A DNA stretch of 64,000 nt from Parelaphostrongylus tenuis (Eukaryota; Nematoda; Chromadorea; Rhabditida; Metastrongylidae). The DNA lies in contig JAHQIW010002282.1 of the NCBI GenBank assembly GCA_019055375.1, positions 1-64,000 on the forward strand, in the 5' to 3' direction. Below, in pieces: positions 51,459-62,689 of this stretch; position 1 is the stretch's first letter, and each line of letters starts with the position of its first letter. The position numbers and the translations under genes are program-made. The notes beneath the pieces are model-generated. The model made no database searches and was not told the DNA's origin. It saw nothing but the letters and a program-made list of their open reading frames with translations.

Positions 51459-52972
51459 AGACGAACATACCATACCATACCTGATTGCTCGGTTAATATT
51501 TCGTATGCATGAAGAATCCACTAGAAAAGAATTCAACAATCTAGTCATTCTAGAAAATGCCACTTTTATTTGCCTTTATGGAGGAGTCACCGGTCTTATT
51601 TGGCTCACTTTCAAAAATGAACCGTATTCAGACCTAGGAGATGAACCTGAGGTAAGATGCCATATTATTTGTTATGTTCAGGCATTCTGCTTTCTTTTTC
51701 AAGAACGTTTTTTAGACAGCAATAACCTAATACTGAAGTAGACTCAACTTTTCGTTTGACAAAGTTCTTCGTATACTGAATAAGTACTGATTCAAAAAAA
51801 AATCATTTCGATCATAACTCACGAACAAAACCATGGTATGCGCCAAATTCGGAAGCTAATAAATTTCAAGAGAATCCGGTGGTTATCTTTTAGTGATAAA
51901 CGCTAAAATTTGTAGTTATCATTGTCACTCGGATATTGAAATACGAAGAAACATCTTCAGGATGTAACTCTTTATCGACTATTTTCTGAGGAGGAATATA
52001 AAGCACAATACCGAAAATTGAATAGATATTGGGTCAAAACGGCAAGGGCAGCTGGTGCACAACAATCGATAAACCGTCACCTTAAGAATGATTTACCAAG
52101 TTGTCTCGTCCTATACACACTCATCAAACCACAAACTCACCTCTAATGATGACCTAACGTCTATCGATCCCTGAGCATTTAAAGTTAGACTGATCATTAA
52201 CTGTTCAGGCGGGTCGACGGATAAGATAACGTGGTTTTTTAAGCCTCATTTTGTCGCAGTTATTAAAATTCTACACCAGCCCATATACCAAACAGCGAAA
52301 TCATCTTGGAACACCTCACTCGTGCACAGTCAAACCACACGTGTATATTGAAGTCGTTCGATTTAGAACACTTTACACGAACGTGTCGAAAAACTCCGCA
52401 CTACAAGCATTTCACGATATGATGGTAGAAAATGAATCGAGAACAAATATATATACTATGCCAATTCAATAACTCATGACCCTTTTGAGAGATTGCCCGA
52501 GTTTTTCAAACTTTAGGTGGTCGGGAAGATAATTTGCACAAGTTAGAGGTCTGGCAATGGGGCAACGATTGGCATCAAGCCTTGGACACTGGAGGAGGTG
52601 GACATATGTTTTGATCTTTTGAATAGGCAATCAAAGCACATTAAGTTCACACGAGAGAAGCATAAGGAGAACTGGCTTCCATTTTAAGCGTTCAAATTCA
52701 TCTTTTTAGAAGTGGCCACATAACACCATGGCGTTTGAATTCATGTTTTTGAAAGTGGCCACATTTCGCAAACCAAACTTTCAAACAAAAGCAAAACGTT
52801 CATATTTATTTTCTCAAAGTCGCCACATTTTCGCAAACCAAGTAAGAAATCATATTAGTGCAACACTTTTGATCCCATCCATCCCTTACACACGAAAAGG
52901 GCACCTCCAAACATTTACCGAAAGGCTGCAAATGATTGTACGGATAGGGAGGATAGAGAGGAGTCTTTACGA

Positions 52973-53263
52973 TTGGCGACGCAGATAGTCATTTCGAATG
53001 GCCACGAAAACTCCGTAACAAAAGTAGAAATTTTACCTAATAACGTACGTCACCATTTGGTTTGGAAGCGCTGGTACGACTGTCTACGAAAACTTGTAAG
53101 ACCGACAATTGTTAGTATGTCTAATGGTAGAGACAGAGATTGCATGAATTCGGGTACAATATACCATATCTCTTGCACGACATGCAGTGAGGAATACACG
53201 AGGAGACGAGAAGACCGCTTTGGATCCTCATCAGAACACTTGTACAGGAAAGCCAACAGTTGA
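52973..53263 (+). pseudogene. GIY-YIG endonuclease domain of Penelope-like element (copy A)
   Basis: Encodes MATQIVISNGHENSVTK and, near its end, SGTIYHISCTTCSEEYTRRR with EHLYRKANS. The TIY...C..C...Y pattern is the Cys-containing GIY-YIG form known from Penelope-like elements, which cuts the target. The second YIG is altered to YTR, so activity is doubtful. Confidence 0.75.
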
Positions 53264-53650
53264 AAAAAGCAAGCCTTTAGGGTCGAATAGAGTAGAAAAC
53301 GCGTCACACCTTTGAGTTGAAGTAAGAATTCTGGGGCAAGGTCGAAAACATCAACGCAAAACCCTCCAAGCTTTTGGATAATCGCGAAAATCCAGAATGA
53401 ATAGGAGAGGAGATGTCTAAACATAGCAAGTGATATTGCACCTTATATGTGATATGGCACCAAATTTATTCTTAGTCTGAGTATGGTTCCATTTTCAATG
53501 TGAGTCACACAAGGCCAGTGACCTCTTCCACATAAGCTTAGATAAGGTGGGGCCTCCCAAGATGACTATAATGTTGGATTCTTTTTTATTGAATTCTTGA
53601 TGTATACGAATTATTAACCGAGTATTGAGGTATGGTGTGATATATATGTC

Positions 53651-53690
53651 TAGATTCTGACGAAGGCGTTCTCTCCGAAACGTTAGCCAT
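53651..53690 (+). ncRNA. Hammerhead-like core, Penelope copy A, right arm
   Basis: Reads CTGACGA, AGGCGTTCTCTCC, GAAACGTT. Both invariant boxes are kept at the expected spacing, but stem II pairing is imperfect. The opposite arm has the same motif at 51,424-51,458 on the minus strand (CTGATGA ... GAAACGTT). Confidence 0.4.
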
Positions 53691-54862
53691 CAAATTATGA
53701 AGAAAGAAGGCAGCTTGCAAGAACTTTTGCATCTCTTCACTCATGCCCACTTTTAGAGAGAGTCGGACTTTTGAGCTATTACCTCTCAATGTTGTAGTTT
53801 GTAGCTCGGAGTCTAGGAGAAGAATTTAATCTGTAGTGGGGATTGTATGGCATGCTACTGAAATCATGCTGTTGGAATTAGTGAGAAATTCAGATGTCAG
53901 CCTTCGTAGTGTTCTTGATTTTGTGCAACTTGCACTAACTATCATCCGTTATGGTGTATTGCATTTCCAGATCAACTTTCAGTTCTGTTCGTCCTCAATG
54001 CATCTTCACGGATACAGAGTACTTAAACTCATATATTATAAAGAGCAGGCATCTATGCGCGTTTTGCTCTGAAACATTAGCCCGAATTTTGTCGCTGATT
54101 CTGCTTATAAACCCGAGAAAAGTTGGAAACCTATCTAACCTGTGGATAGTTGATTTTCCAATGTTCCTCGAAGCTTGACACCGTGAAGCAACTTTTCATA
54201 TCAGGGTGAGCTTAACAGAGACATACGGCATTAAATCGATCAATGAGAGACTTGAATAAAAAAAGTGTTAGTTTTCATTTGAAACGAGTAGTATTCCCGG
54301 TCTACCTATAACGATGCATGATTTATACCACAGTTTAGCTTTGGAGTTCATTGAACGAAGTGGAAGAGTATCCGTCTTTGGGCTACCCACCTGTCTCATA
54401 GCAGTGTTATGATGCAACCACGGTATGGTGTAATACGCAAGCTCGACTTCCTGACTCGACTTCGATTTCTATTGTGAAGATGTTTTCCCATATCACCCAC
54501 ATTTTAAGTGAAAGTGAAAATGAAAAGTGTTTGTATCGTTTAGATTAGCTATCTCTGTAGAACAGCTGTAAGTCTCATGAAAGGCCCCTAGAACGAGCAT
54601 GAGAGAGCTTTAATTGTTCACCGTTTTTTAAAGGTTTGCAATCATGTTATAGTAATCGTTCCTGCTAGAGAATGATGAAACGCTTTGAATTAAATCCAAA
54701 CTTTGTAAAGTAGCCTCATACTATTGTAACAGGTTGACAAAGTTTCACCTCGCTCTAAACATCTGAACACGGCCAGCAAATGAGATCAACTTAAAAATTT
54801 GTCATCCCTAATTTTCTTCTTTGAGCCAAACACAAGGTATTACATTATTTTTTATTCAACAG

Positions 54863-54895
54863 GTGACGTTTCGGCAGTTCGCCTTCTTCAGAGCT
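54863..54895 (-). ncRNA. Hammerhead-ribozyme-like core in Penelope copy B, left arm
   Basis: The minus strand reads CTGAAGA, A, GGC-GAACT-GCC, GAAACGTC. This is the CUGANGA box, a short perfect stem II (GGC/GCC), the GAAA box and a GUC triplet. Penelope-like elements are known to carry minimal hammerhead ribozymes in their terminal repeats. The ACGT after GAA is palindromic, which suits a dimer. Stem I is weak here. Folding was not computed. Confidence 0.5.
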
Positions 54896-55538
54896 TGGAA
54901 AGGTCAAGTTGGCCGCAATTCAATCAGTCAAACACCTCCATTACTCCTTTAAAAAATCGACAGACCTTGCTTTCAACCGCAGGAATCACCAAACCAGCGC
55001 AAATAATGCACCAAGATTACCAAAGGTGACTGTGTTGAGAGGCACAACTCTCCTTGATGGTGAGCGCTAGCTATTGGAATTGGCTTCACCATCTCAAACC
55101 ATTTCTAAGGTATCCTTGCGTAAGGTTGCATGCGGCTTACATGAATTGCAAGATCAATTCCGTAAGAAGGCCAAAACTGAAGCGACCAATAGGAATGAAC
55201 AGCAAGTAGAGGTCGTACCAATACCTGCATTTCCTCAGCCGTTCTTCAGATAACAAAACCAGAACGAGGAGGTTGATAGAAAATTCTGGAAATTTGCGAA
55301 CGAAACTTTTAGAACTCTCATTCACTACAGCATGAAAAGGTTTAAGTCGAACCTCACCGAACTAGAAAAGCGTGGCATGAAAGAGGTTCGAGAGTTGATA
55401 AGGGAAAAACGATAAGGCTATGAGTTAGTGATAAAGGCGAAGAATTTGTAGTGATTCCTCGACAGCTAGATATAGCAATAACAATAAGCATCTTAAAAAT
55501 GATTAGCTTTACCGATCATCTTCTGTAAAGAAATCCAA

Positions 55539-55796
55539 ATGCAAAACCGCAAATTAAGCAATGAGCTTGTCCGTGCGGCAAAGGCTGCAGGTTTGAAACC
55601 ATCTATCATTTCTCAGTCAAAAATCCAATCACCAACATGTCTCTGCTTGTGCTTACTCATAAAAACACATAAGTTAGTATCCACCGATGATCTAATGTCT
55701 AACGATCCATCTATATTCAAAGTTAGACCTATCATCAGCTGTGTAGGCGGACCGACGGATAGGATAGCATGGTTTTTAACTTTGATAACATCCTAG
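55539..55796 (+). pseudogene. Penelope RT finger/palm fragment (copy B)
   Basis: Longest open piece of the copy B reverse transcriptase. It contains the family motifs LIKTHK, DPSIFKVRPIISCVGGPTDR and AWF. A frame break follows and the homology resumes at 55,810 with AHVTNIQMLLDPLY and SFDVTAL. It lacks the catalytic Asp box, which lies in the 56,023-56,235 frame. Confidence 0.8.
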
Positions 55797-57189
55797 TTGC
55801 TAGGACACATCCCAGCCCATGTGACAAACATTCAGATGCTCTTGGACCCGCTATATAGCGCGAATCCAAGCAACGTATATGCAATGGAGTCATTCGACGT
55901 CACTGCTCTCGATACGAAAATATCGAATGACTTTGCATTGTAAGCCACACACGAGCTTTTTATACAACCACAAAGAGCTTTAAATATGTTGACGACTGAG
56001 CAGTTCATGGCTCTATTAAAGAGTGCCTGAACTGCTCAATCTTCAGATGGTCCGAAAGTACTTTGCTCAAATAGGAGTTTTGGCAATGGTGCAGGAACTG
56101 GCACCTAGCCTGGCTATTGCCTTAATGTCGAAAGTGGAAGCACTAGTGATGGATCTCCGACCATTACTCTGCTATAGGTATATAGATTTATTTAGTTATC
56201 TGTTCCACTCAAGGGAGATTAGATACTTGCTTTAGATTGATGAATGAACAGTTAGAGTATATAAGAATCACCCGTCATTTACCGAAAGATAATTATGTCC
56301 TTTTCTTGAACGTGCAAATAGACTTAGCCGAGAGCGGCTACATATCAGAGTGGTTCCGAAAGCCAAGTTTGTAGAATAATCTGGTTCACTAACTCTGCTC
56401 TAATCTCTCACATGTGAAATAGGAGTTAGTAAGAAACATGCTTTGAACGGCCGCCAATATGTGTACTGGATAAGAGCAGAGAGTAGAATTCGTGAAACTG
56501 GCTCGAGAAATAGCCATTTCTAATGGATACGAATTTGTAACCCCGCAGCTTAGGTTTAGAGGAAGCAACACGTCTCCGAACGCAAATTCGAATTAAGGTA
56601 AAATCTTGTTATCCTTTCGTTTTTTCAAATGACATAAGCACAGCTATAAAGCGTCGTTTGAAAAGAGCAGATTTAGAGCAGTCGGTAGCTACCATTGGAA
56701 TACCACCGAATGCTCTGAGGCGTCAGTTAGTTTCGTAATCGCCTATATGACGGCCTCTGTATAACGAAAGATTGTAAAATATGTCTAAACGGCAGAGATG
56801 GTGAACCACCTATCCAGTTATAAACCGGAGGGAAGAATGTCTTGTTATCACTCGTGATATTATTCATTATATAGGACTGTTGTTTATATGGGTAGAGTGC
56901 ATTACGAGATCTATGCGATCTGCTTGCCGTGATCTCCACTTGAATCATTGCAGTCTAACACATATAAAAAGCGGTGAGCATGTTTAGAGTTGGTTTTGTG
57001 CCTGATGCGATTGGAATCTAGATGTGGTCATTTGTTCTAAAGGAGTAATGGAGGTGTTTGACTGATCGGATTGCAGACAGTTTGACCTTTTCAGGATCTG
57101 TAGAAGGCGAACTGCAAAAACGTCATCTGTTGAATAAAGATTATTGTAACAACTCGTATTTGGCTTAAAGAAGAAAATTAGGAGTTATT

Positions 57190-57355
57190 GCTTGAGCCAA
57201 CATGTCATGCGGTCTGTTAATGGACTCTTGTACAGCCCGATGCACGTGTTTTGACCTTACAGTCTCCTCAGTCAGACAGAACTCGTCGTCTTTAGTCTTT
57301 TGCCAATCCTCTCAGGATGCTGTGCTCTCTCTATAAAGAGGCAGGCGACTAAGAA
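57190..57355. repeat. Decayed MITE fragment
   Basis: CATGTCATGCGGTCTGTTAA, GCACGTGTTTTGACC and AGTCTTTTGCCAATCC resemble the left half of 21.1 kb. Confidence 0.5.
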
Positions 57356-58139
57356 CGATTTACACTTCACTGCCGTCAAGTGAAAATCATGAAATTGACT
57401 ACTTTAACACTCGATGTTTTGTATGCTTTCGACAAGTGATTTTGCTGAAAGTGTGTCCAATGATAAATATTTATTTCTCATTCAACCACTGATCCTGCAA
57501 AAGCTGGTGCAATTGTAAATTTGAAAGAGATATGAAATAACTTGATAATCGACTTTCTTTCAAGTTTGGACTTACCGGTCAATCATATTTTCTTTTTAGA
57601 CAATGGTGGAATCAAACAAGCCATATTTCGAATAACATTGATCATTCTCGGTATAGTCAAATATAACAAGATAACACGGAGCGATCAATTCTACCGTAAC
57701 ACCCAGATCGAGCAAATTGATCGTAGAAGTTCAACTTCACGACTTATTTTACCCTTGAATTGTCTGTACGTTGGCTTGTAATCATCCATTGATATATATG
57801 AGGATGCTGAAAAGTATGAAACTTTGAACTCGATGTTGAACTCTAATCTATGTATCAACCTTACCCTGGGTGTGTGCTACCGCTATTCTTCCAAGACAGC
57901 CTCTCTGCTGGCACTCCCTTTCGATATAAGGCAACGAACTGTCAGCAAACAATTTTCAACGAGTTTGCTCCACTAAGTACATATAGGCATAAAACTCATT
58001 TGAGGTGACAGCTATCGAATCTACCAGCAATTTTCATTCAACCGCTGTTATATCAGTGCTATGTTATTAGTAGATTGAGAAAAATTTTCTTAATACCCGC
58101 TGAAGATTCAACGTTTATACCCAAATTTTATCAATAACA

Positions 58140-58720
58140 GCAATAAATACTCTTCGAATAAAGACCATCATTGTCCCGTCAACGATCTCTAAGCATCCAG
58201 ATCTTCTCGAAATCGTCATTTTTTGAGCTCTCATTCAAAAAGTTCTTGACATCCCTTTTTACCTTGATCAAATATCTCGAATCGATATCCATGCAGGAAA
58301 TGTTCCATCAAGAGGAAAAAACCACAATCGGGCGGCTTAGCATCTAGATTGCAGGGTGGGTGCGACAAGACCCTGAATCCCTTCAACTCGTCGAACTTTT
58401 CTTAAGTCTTTTTCTCTATCTGAGGTTTGGCATTGCCTTGCTGAAACAGCTCGCGCTTTCAACGAACCAGTGTCGAGTACTTCTCGTTCAACGCATCGCA
58501 GCTCGGTTCAGCTGCTTGCAGTAGAGTTTGGCATTGATGACGACCGTTTGGAAAAAGTTTGAAATACAAGGCAGCTTCAAAGTTCCACAAAAAAACCAAA
58601 GGCAAATCATGATCTCTCTGCCAAACAGATTTTGACGTGCAACTAACGGCGCAGCTTGACGTTTCGAAAAATTTTATGCGCTATGACTAGCATTGCTGCT
58701 GGAGTTTCTTATGGAAATAA
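58140..58720 (-). pseudogene. mariner transposase, C-terminal half, decayed
   Basis: The minus strand carries FRNVKLRR, MICLWFF, VINAKLYCKQLNR, CFSKAMPNL, then a broken HPP..LDAKPPDCGFF and RDVKNFLNESSKNDDFEK. These correspond in order to the mariner catalytic core, including the degraded region where HPPYSPDLAPSDYHLF with the last Asp of DD34D is expected. Several stops and shifts; inactive. Confidence 0.82.
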
Positions 58721-58979
58721 TACTGAGATATTACCATGAATATACAATAACCAATACTGTGCGGAACAAACATAAAATTTGGATTTTTCGCAAGTGTTAA
58801 TGAACTATTCCCCAGCTTAGCATAATTGTATACCAGAAGATACTGAGTGATGGATGATGATATGCAAAATTTGAGCTTCAGACGGGAGTTGAACCTGTGT
58901 TTTACTCACCTGCGTTCAGAGTGGGGGCATCATAGCACTGCTAAAAGGAAGGTGAATAGTTAAAAAAAGTTCTCGCACT

Positions 58980-59849
58980 CCTCGCAGATTGCTTACTGAT
59001 AGAATTTCAATGTAGGCATGTCTATAAACTACTTTTGTGTAACACAATATCGTGCCCATAGTTTATGGCAGAGGTTAACGCGGAGCACTTAGTGAAATAA
59101 GTAGTCTAAAGACCGATGCTTGCAAAATTCGTTATATTGACCACAAAACTGGAGGCTCATATATTTCACGCATCATACATGTACACCATTGTACTCTTAT
59201 CTGACAACAAAAGTTTCAGCACTTTCTTCACTCGAGTCTCTTATCAGTTTATTTTGTACATTGTGTCTTCTGTAAGCTCACTGTGCTATGAGGAGGGAGG
59301 AGACTTCGTGTTAAGTTCTGATGGATATCAGAAGATACAGTCACCTACACGATTTAAAGTTCAAACCATTCCTGCGAACCAAGAACAAAACGCTGTTATC
59401 TCAACGATTTCGGGAATATTACTTCAATGCGGCGAAGCAAAAAAGGACCTGCACCAGTAAAATGCACAATGCAAATACTCTCCCGCCGCTTCAGTTGCGT
59501 GAGAACACATCAGATACGTAGGTTGATTTACCAATGTCATTGACAACTACGTCTTTCTTACCTATCATTTCAAAGGTCATCCACGAGACCTGCAGCACCT
59601 CCACAAAAATCGCCCTTGTTCGAGATTTAAGGATCATTCCTTCTTATTTTCTCGAATTACCTCCACAATGGATCTGAGAAATGTCTTTACGGTAACGTAG
59701 GTTTATTTTTAGTAATTGAATAACACGAGAGCTATAAATATTTGGATATTTTTGAATTTTATAGTGGTTTCGTCTATTGCATCCTTCTCCAACTATTTTT
59801 TTCATTCTCAGAGTTAAGCAGTAGTAGGAGTTTCTTTTCGACTATGAGC
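58980..59849. other. No certain gene; one open stretch
   Basis: The frame at 59,116-59,460 ends with GGDFVLSSDGYQKIQSPTRF and SGILLQCGEAKKDLHQ, which looks mildly protein-like. Its N-terminal part does not, and no splice structure fits. Confidence 0.3.
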
Positions 59850-60150
59850 GTAAGGACGAGCCCATGTGGCGCACTAGTTAGAGGCGTTCTGCGACACGCA
59901 TGATCAATCGATGTTGGATGGCTTGATTCTCCGCTTAAGCTCACCAAGCTCTCCATCCGCTTGCGTCACCGAATTCGTTCTAGGCTTGTCTGTTAAGATA
60001 GTAAGAGAGAATTGATACATCGGTAAGCCACCACGAGTCATCATGAAGGCCAGATATGCAACAACCACCTTAAACGAAGTAAAAATTGTAAACGGATGCA
60101 TGGCGTATCTATCAGGGATTGATCAACACTAAAAGCTTTATCTTTATCCT
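59850..60150 (+). mobile_element. SINE family 2, nearly full length
   Basis: Head GCCCATGTGGCGCACTAGTT, body CCACCACGAGTCATCATGAA, end CAGGGATTGATCAACACTAA and AAGCTTTATCTTTATCC. It lies 190 bp downstream of the secreted-family pseudogene. Confidence 0.75.
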
Positions 60151-60335
60151 TCGTGAGCACAGGAGAATTCTTTCAGCGAGATTTATTTGCACATTTTTTG
60201 ATTTTCAATAGAAAAGTTCAAATTTCAAACTCAACACTTTTCAGACTTTAATGTAATTTATTGCATGATATTGACCAATCAACGCTCATGCAACTTGCCA
60301 ATTCACTGGTGCTGTAATGCTACGTTAAAGACTAC

Positions 60336-60512
60336 TTATAAAAAGATGCTTCTATAAAATTCATCACAGTTCACATTTAGTTTCCTGCCGACAGTGCCAG
60401 AAGCCGAGAAAAAGTGAGGTCCCAACGGACCCGATGCTAACATTCGAATCGCTCTGTTCACCATACCTTGCCACATCATCCTCGACCAATTCGCCATGAT
60501 GACATGTGTGTT
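60336..60512 (-). pseudogene. Secreted-family exon 5
   Basis: Acceptor GCATAG. Encodes NTHVIMANWSRMMWQGMVNR and AIRMLASGPLGPHFFSASGT, ending in TAA at 60,336-60,338. The IMANWS..MWQ..V.RA.RMLASG pattern is the expected C-terminus of the family. Confidence 0.75.
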
Positions 60513-60559
60513 CTATGCAGAGTTCTCTTCACAAACTAAGGTGTAAAAAGACGAAGCAC

Positions 60560-60720
60560 TTAAATTGAGAGAGTTTCATAAAGTGTCAAGTGTGTGCCGT
60601 TAACAGCAGGAACAGCCATAGGTTTGTCGCACGTCGTTTCTGGAACCCACTTCGCCATCATCTTGCATATTTCCGTGACTGTATTGCTGGCAATAACGCA
60701 CGTATCGATCTTGTCGCCTT
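60560..60720 (-). pseudogene. Secreted-family exon 4
   Basis: Acceptor CTTACAG. Encodes GDKIDTCVIASNTVTEICKM and a Cys/Pro-rich tail ending TLYETLSI, then TAA directly before a GTGCTT donor. Either the protein ends here or the stop is a decay mutation before exon 5. Confidence 0.73.
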
Positions 60721-61085
60721 CTGTAAGAAATTGTTTCTTAGAATTTGACCTTCTTTCATTAAAATAGAAATTGAATAAACTTTGAAAATTTTGAAGTTAC
60801 AATTTCATTTCATTCTACAAAATCTTGTAAATAACCCGCCGCTCTGAGTACTCTACCAATCCCAAGAAAAAAGATATGGAAAATTTCTTCATATAATGCC
60901 ATCAGTTTTAAGGATATCAATCTCAGTGTTACTGTGATAATTGCCCCTTGTTTTAGAACATTATTCAGTAAGTATCTAATAATTATTAGTTTATCCTGAA
61001 CATTAACGGATACAGCCTGCTTTTCCAGTGCTTACTACAGTTCTACTCAGAATAATTTGAATAAACATTGAACATGGATACCCAC

Positions 61086-61230
61086 GCATATCCGCCGTAG
61101 GATTAGGAGAAACTCTGTGGCATTACAGTGGTTCGTAAACGATGTTAACAGTAAGTTGACTCAAAATGCCTGAGATTACAGCATCAGACAAGAATGCGCT
61201 ACGACCTTGCATTTCGAGAGCGTCAAAGAT
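61086..61230 (-). pseudogene. Secreted-family exon 3, with in-frame TAA
   Basis: Acceptor TCTTCAG, donor GTGGGT. Encodes IFDALEMQGRSAFLSDAVIS and GILSQLTVNIVYEPL, then TAA at 61,123-61,125, then CHRVSPNPTADM in the same frame. Homology and phase continue past the stop. Confidence 0.77.
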
Positions 61231-61411
61231 CTGAAGAGCAGAGTTTTCTATTTGGTAGAGTATTTTGGAATGTTTTCAATCAAATTATGTGAAGTTATGC
61301 AAATGTTGACACTAGAAGACTGACGATTTTCCAGAAAATTAGAACTTGATTACTCTTCGCAACTCGCGAAAAACTAACAGAATACATGAAAAACGTTGGT
61401 TGCGTAGTCAC

Positions 61412-61536
61412 TGCTTGCGTCACAAGGTGTTGTACAAGGGCCTGAGCTCCTTCTTTGCTAGTTGCAATCCCGAAAACTTGAGCAGAAACCATAGGCGTAG
61501 TGTAGACCATTGCAACAGGCAAGGTGAAACCGGACT
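61412..61536 (-). pseudogene. Secreted-family exon 2
   Basis: Acceptor CTTCAG, donor GTGACT. Encodes SGFTLPVAMVYTTPMVSAQV followed by FGIATSKEGAQALVQHLVTQ. Phase 1 in, phase 0 out. Open throughout. Confidence 0.78.
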
Positions 61537-61792
61537 CTGAAGGTTCTGGTGTTCATTTCAGTAGATTTTTGTAGCTTTTGTAGTGAATCATTGGACATCA
61601 AGTCACTATATTAATTGAATTTTTGAAACCTATTTTTTTCACTTTGAATACAAAGTCTTCAGTTAGAAGCCTCGTATTATAACCCTCCGAATACTTATGA
61701 AGGGTCGGATATACTTATTACTATTGGAGCTTTGTAAATTTCCATTTGAATTTAGAAAAATGTGTCGAAATTAACAGTTTTCTGCTCATTAC

Positions 61793-61889
61793 TTTGCCCT
61801 GCAGGCATCATTCCACATGTCAGCACTGTCGGGAATGTGGCTAACAGCGAAATCATAAAGATAACGGTAGAAAGTCTTTCCGTGTTCAT
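61793..61889 (-). pseudogene. Secreted-family exon 1 (signal peptide)
   Basis: ATG at 61,889; 32 codons plus one base; donor GTAATG. Hydrophobic core VIFMISLLATF, then CGMMPAGQ. The 42.1-kb paralogue has CGLTPTDQ at the same place. Confidence 0.78.
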
Positions 61890-62689
61890 TTTCAGTTCTT
61901 AAAGTTCAAGAAAACGTTATAGACTCCATTAAACTGTTCACTTGTTACATTATATCGTTCACAGAGCAGCAAAGGACTCATCATTTGTACGTGCATGATG
62001 TCATTCTTGCTTGTATACTTTAGAGCAAGGTACTAAAAAACAAATTCATGACAAAGTCCGCTATTTCAACGCTCACCGAAATCAGTTACTGAGAAGTATT
62101 GCAAGGCATGTTTTAATGAAAGCAAGTCTTTAAAAAGATGTTCTGAGAAGAAATGTTAGCAATTGCGCCACTTCCTTTGATGGCGCAAATTAGATTCAAT
62201 GCCACCACTTCACTGCAATTTTGCGAAAGAAAATTTTTGCCATCTCGAAAATAAAGTATTTGGAAACATTGACGTTACGAAGGTCTTTCTTGAGAAAATC
62301 CACGATCAGTATAAGAAATCGTAAAATATTGATTTGGAAGGTAAAGCACAACTTTCTATGCAAAAGGTTTTTGTCAAATTTGCAAGAAGCAAAAATAGCT
62401 GTAGTTGAGACTTGATGCGCATATAAGTCTCCTACGAACAGTAGGGCCAATGAAATCTCTTTTGATAATGAAGAAGCTGCTTGGTAACCAATATGAGAAC
62501 TTTTACGAAGTTACTGAAAATTTCACCAAACATTCAAAAAATAGGATGACATAGAGAATTCAACAAACTGAGTAAGTGAAAGGAAAATTGCATCAGACTC
62601 GCTCGTCGAGGAAACAACTGTATGTGGACAGTGGATCTTGTCTGGAGGTAGGCAAGTCCTACGTCTTGGTGAAATTGTCAATGTGCCAA

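Larger units (their letters stand above)
51340..53740 (+). mobile_element. Penelope-like element, copy A
   Basis: Bounded by inverted terminal repeats of about 290 bp (51,355-51,650 and 53,450-53,735). Between them lies a decayed Penelope-type reverse transcriptase (LYTLIKPQTH; IINCSGGSTDKITWFFKPHF; TRVYIEVVRFRTLYTNVSKN; LQAFHDMM). A GIY-YIG endonuclease follows (about 53,130-53,260: SGTIYHISCTTCSEEYTRRR, then EHL). The RT-then-GIY-YIG order defines Penelope-like elements. Stops and shifts break the RT, so it is probably inactive. Confidence 0.87.
54800..57185 (+). mobile_element. Penelope-like element, copy B
   Basis: Same layout as copy A. The inverted arms are about 54,807-54,995 and 56,995-57,182, which read as near reverse complements. 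The RT is better kept: LSNELVRAAKAAGLKPSIIS, LLIKTHKLVSTDDLMSNDPS, FKVRPIISCVGGPTDRIAWF, SFDVTALDT, then MVQELAPSLAIALMSK and CYRYID (the catalytic motif area). It ends with SGYISEWFRKPS. The GIY-YIG part is mostly decayed. Same strand as copy A, 1.1 kb apart. Confidence 0.87.
60336..61889 (-). pseudogene. Secreted nematode-family protein gene, 5 exons, two in-frame stops
   Basis: Exons on the minus strand: 61,793-61,889; 61,412-61,536; 61,086-61,230; 60,560-60,720; 60,336-60,512. All phases agree and the sum is 705 nt. The first 24 residues are a signal peptide (ERLSTVIFMISLLATFPTVL, then TCG). Later segments: SGFTLPVAMVYTT, VFGIATSKEGAQALVQHLVT, IFDALEMQGRSAFLSDAVIS, VYEPL, GDKIDTCVIASNTVTEICKM, VIMANWSRMMWQGMVNRAIR and MLASGPLGPHFFSASGT. 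It resembles predicted secreted proteins of nematodes whose family name I cannot give. In-frame TAA codons lie at 61,123-61,125 and at the end of exon 4 (60,560-60,562). Function unknown. Confidence 0.78.

Noticed and set aside
51361..51741. 126-codon plus frame as a host gene
   Set aside because: It lies inside the Penelope copy A terminal repeat and matches the inverted arm at 53.5 kb.
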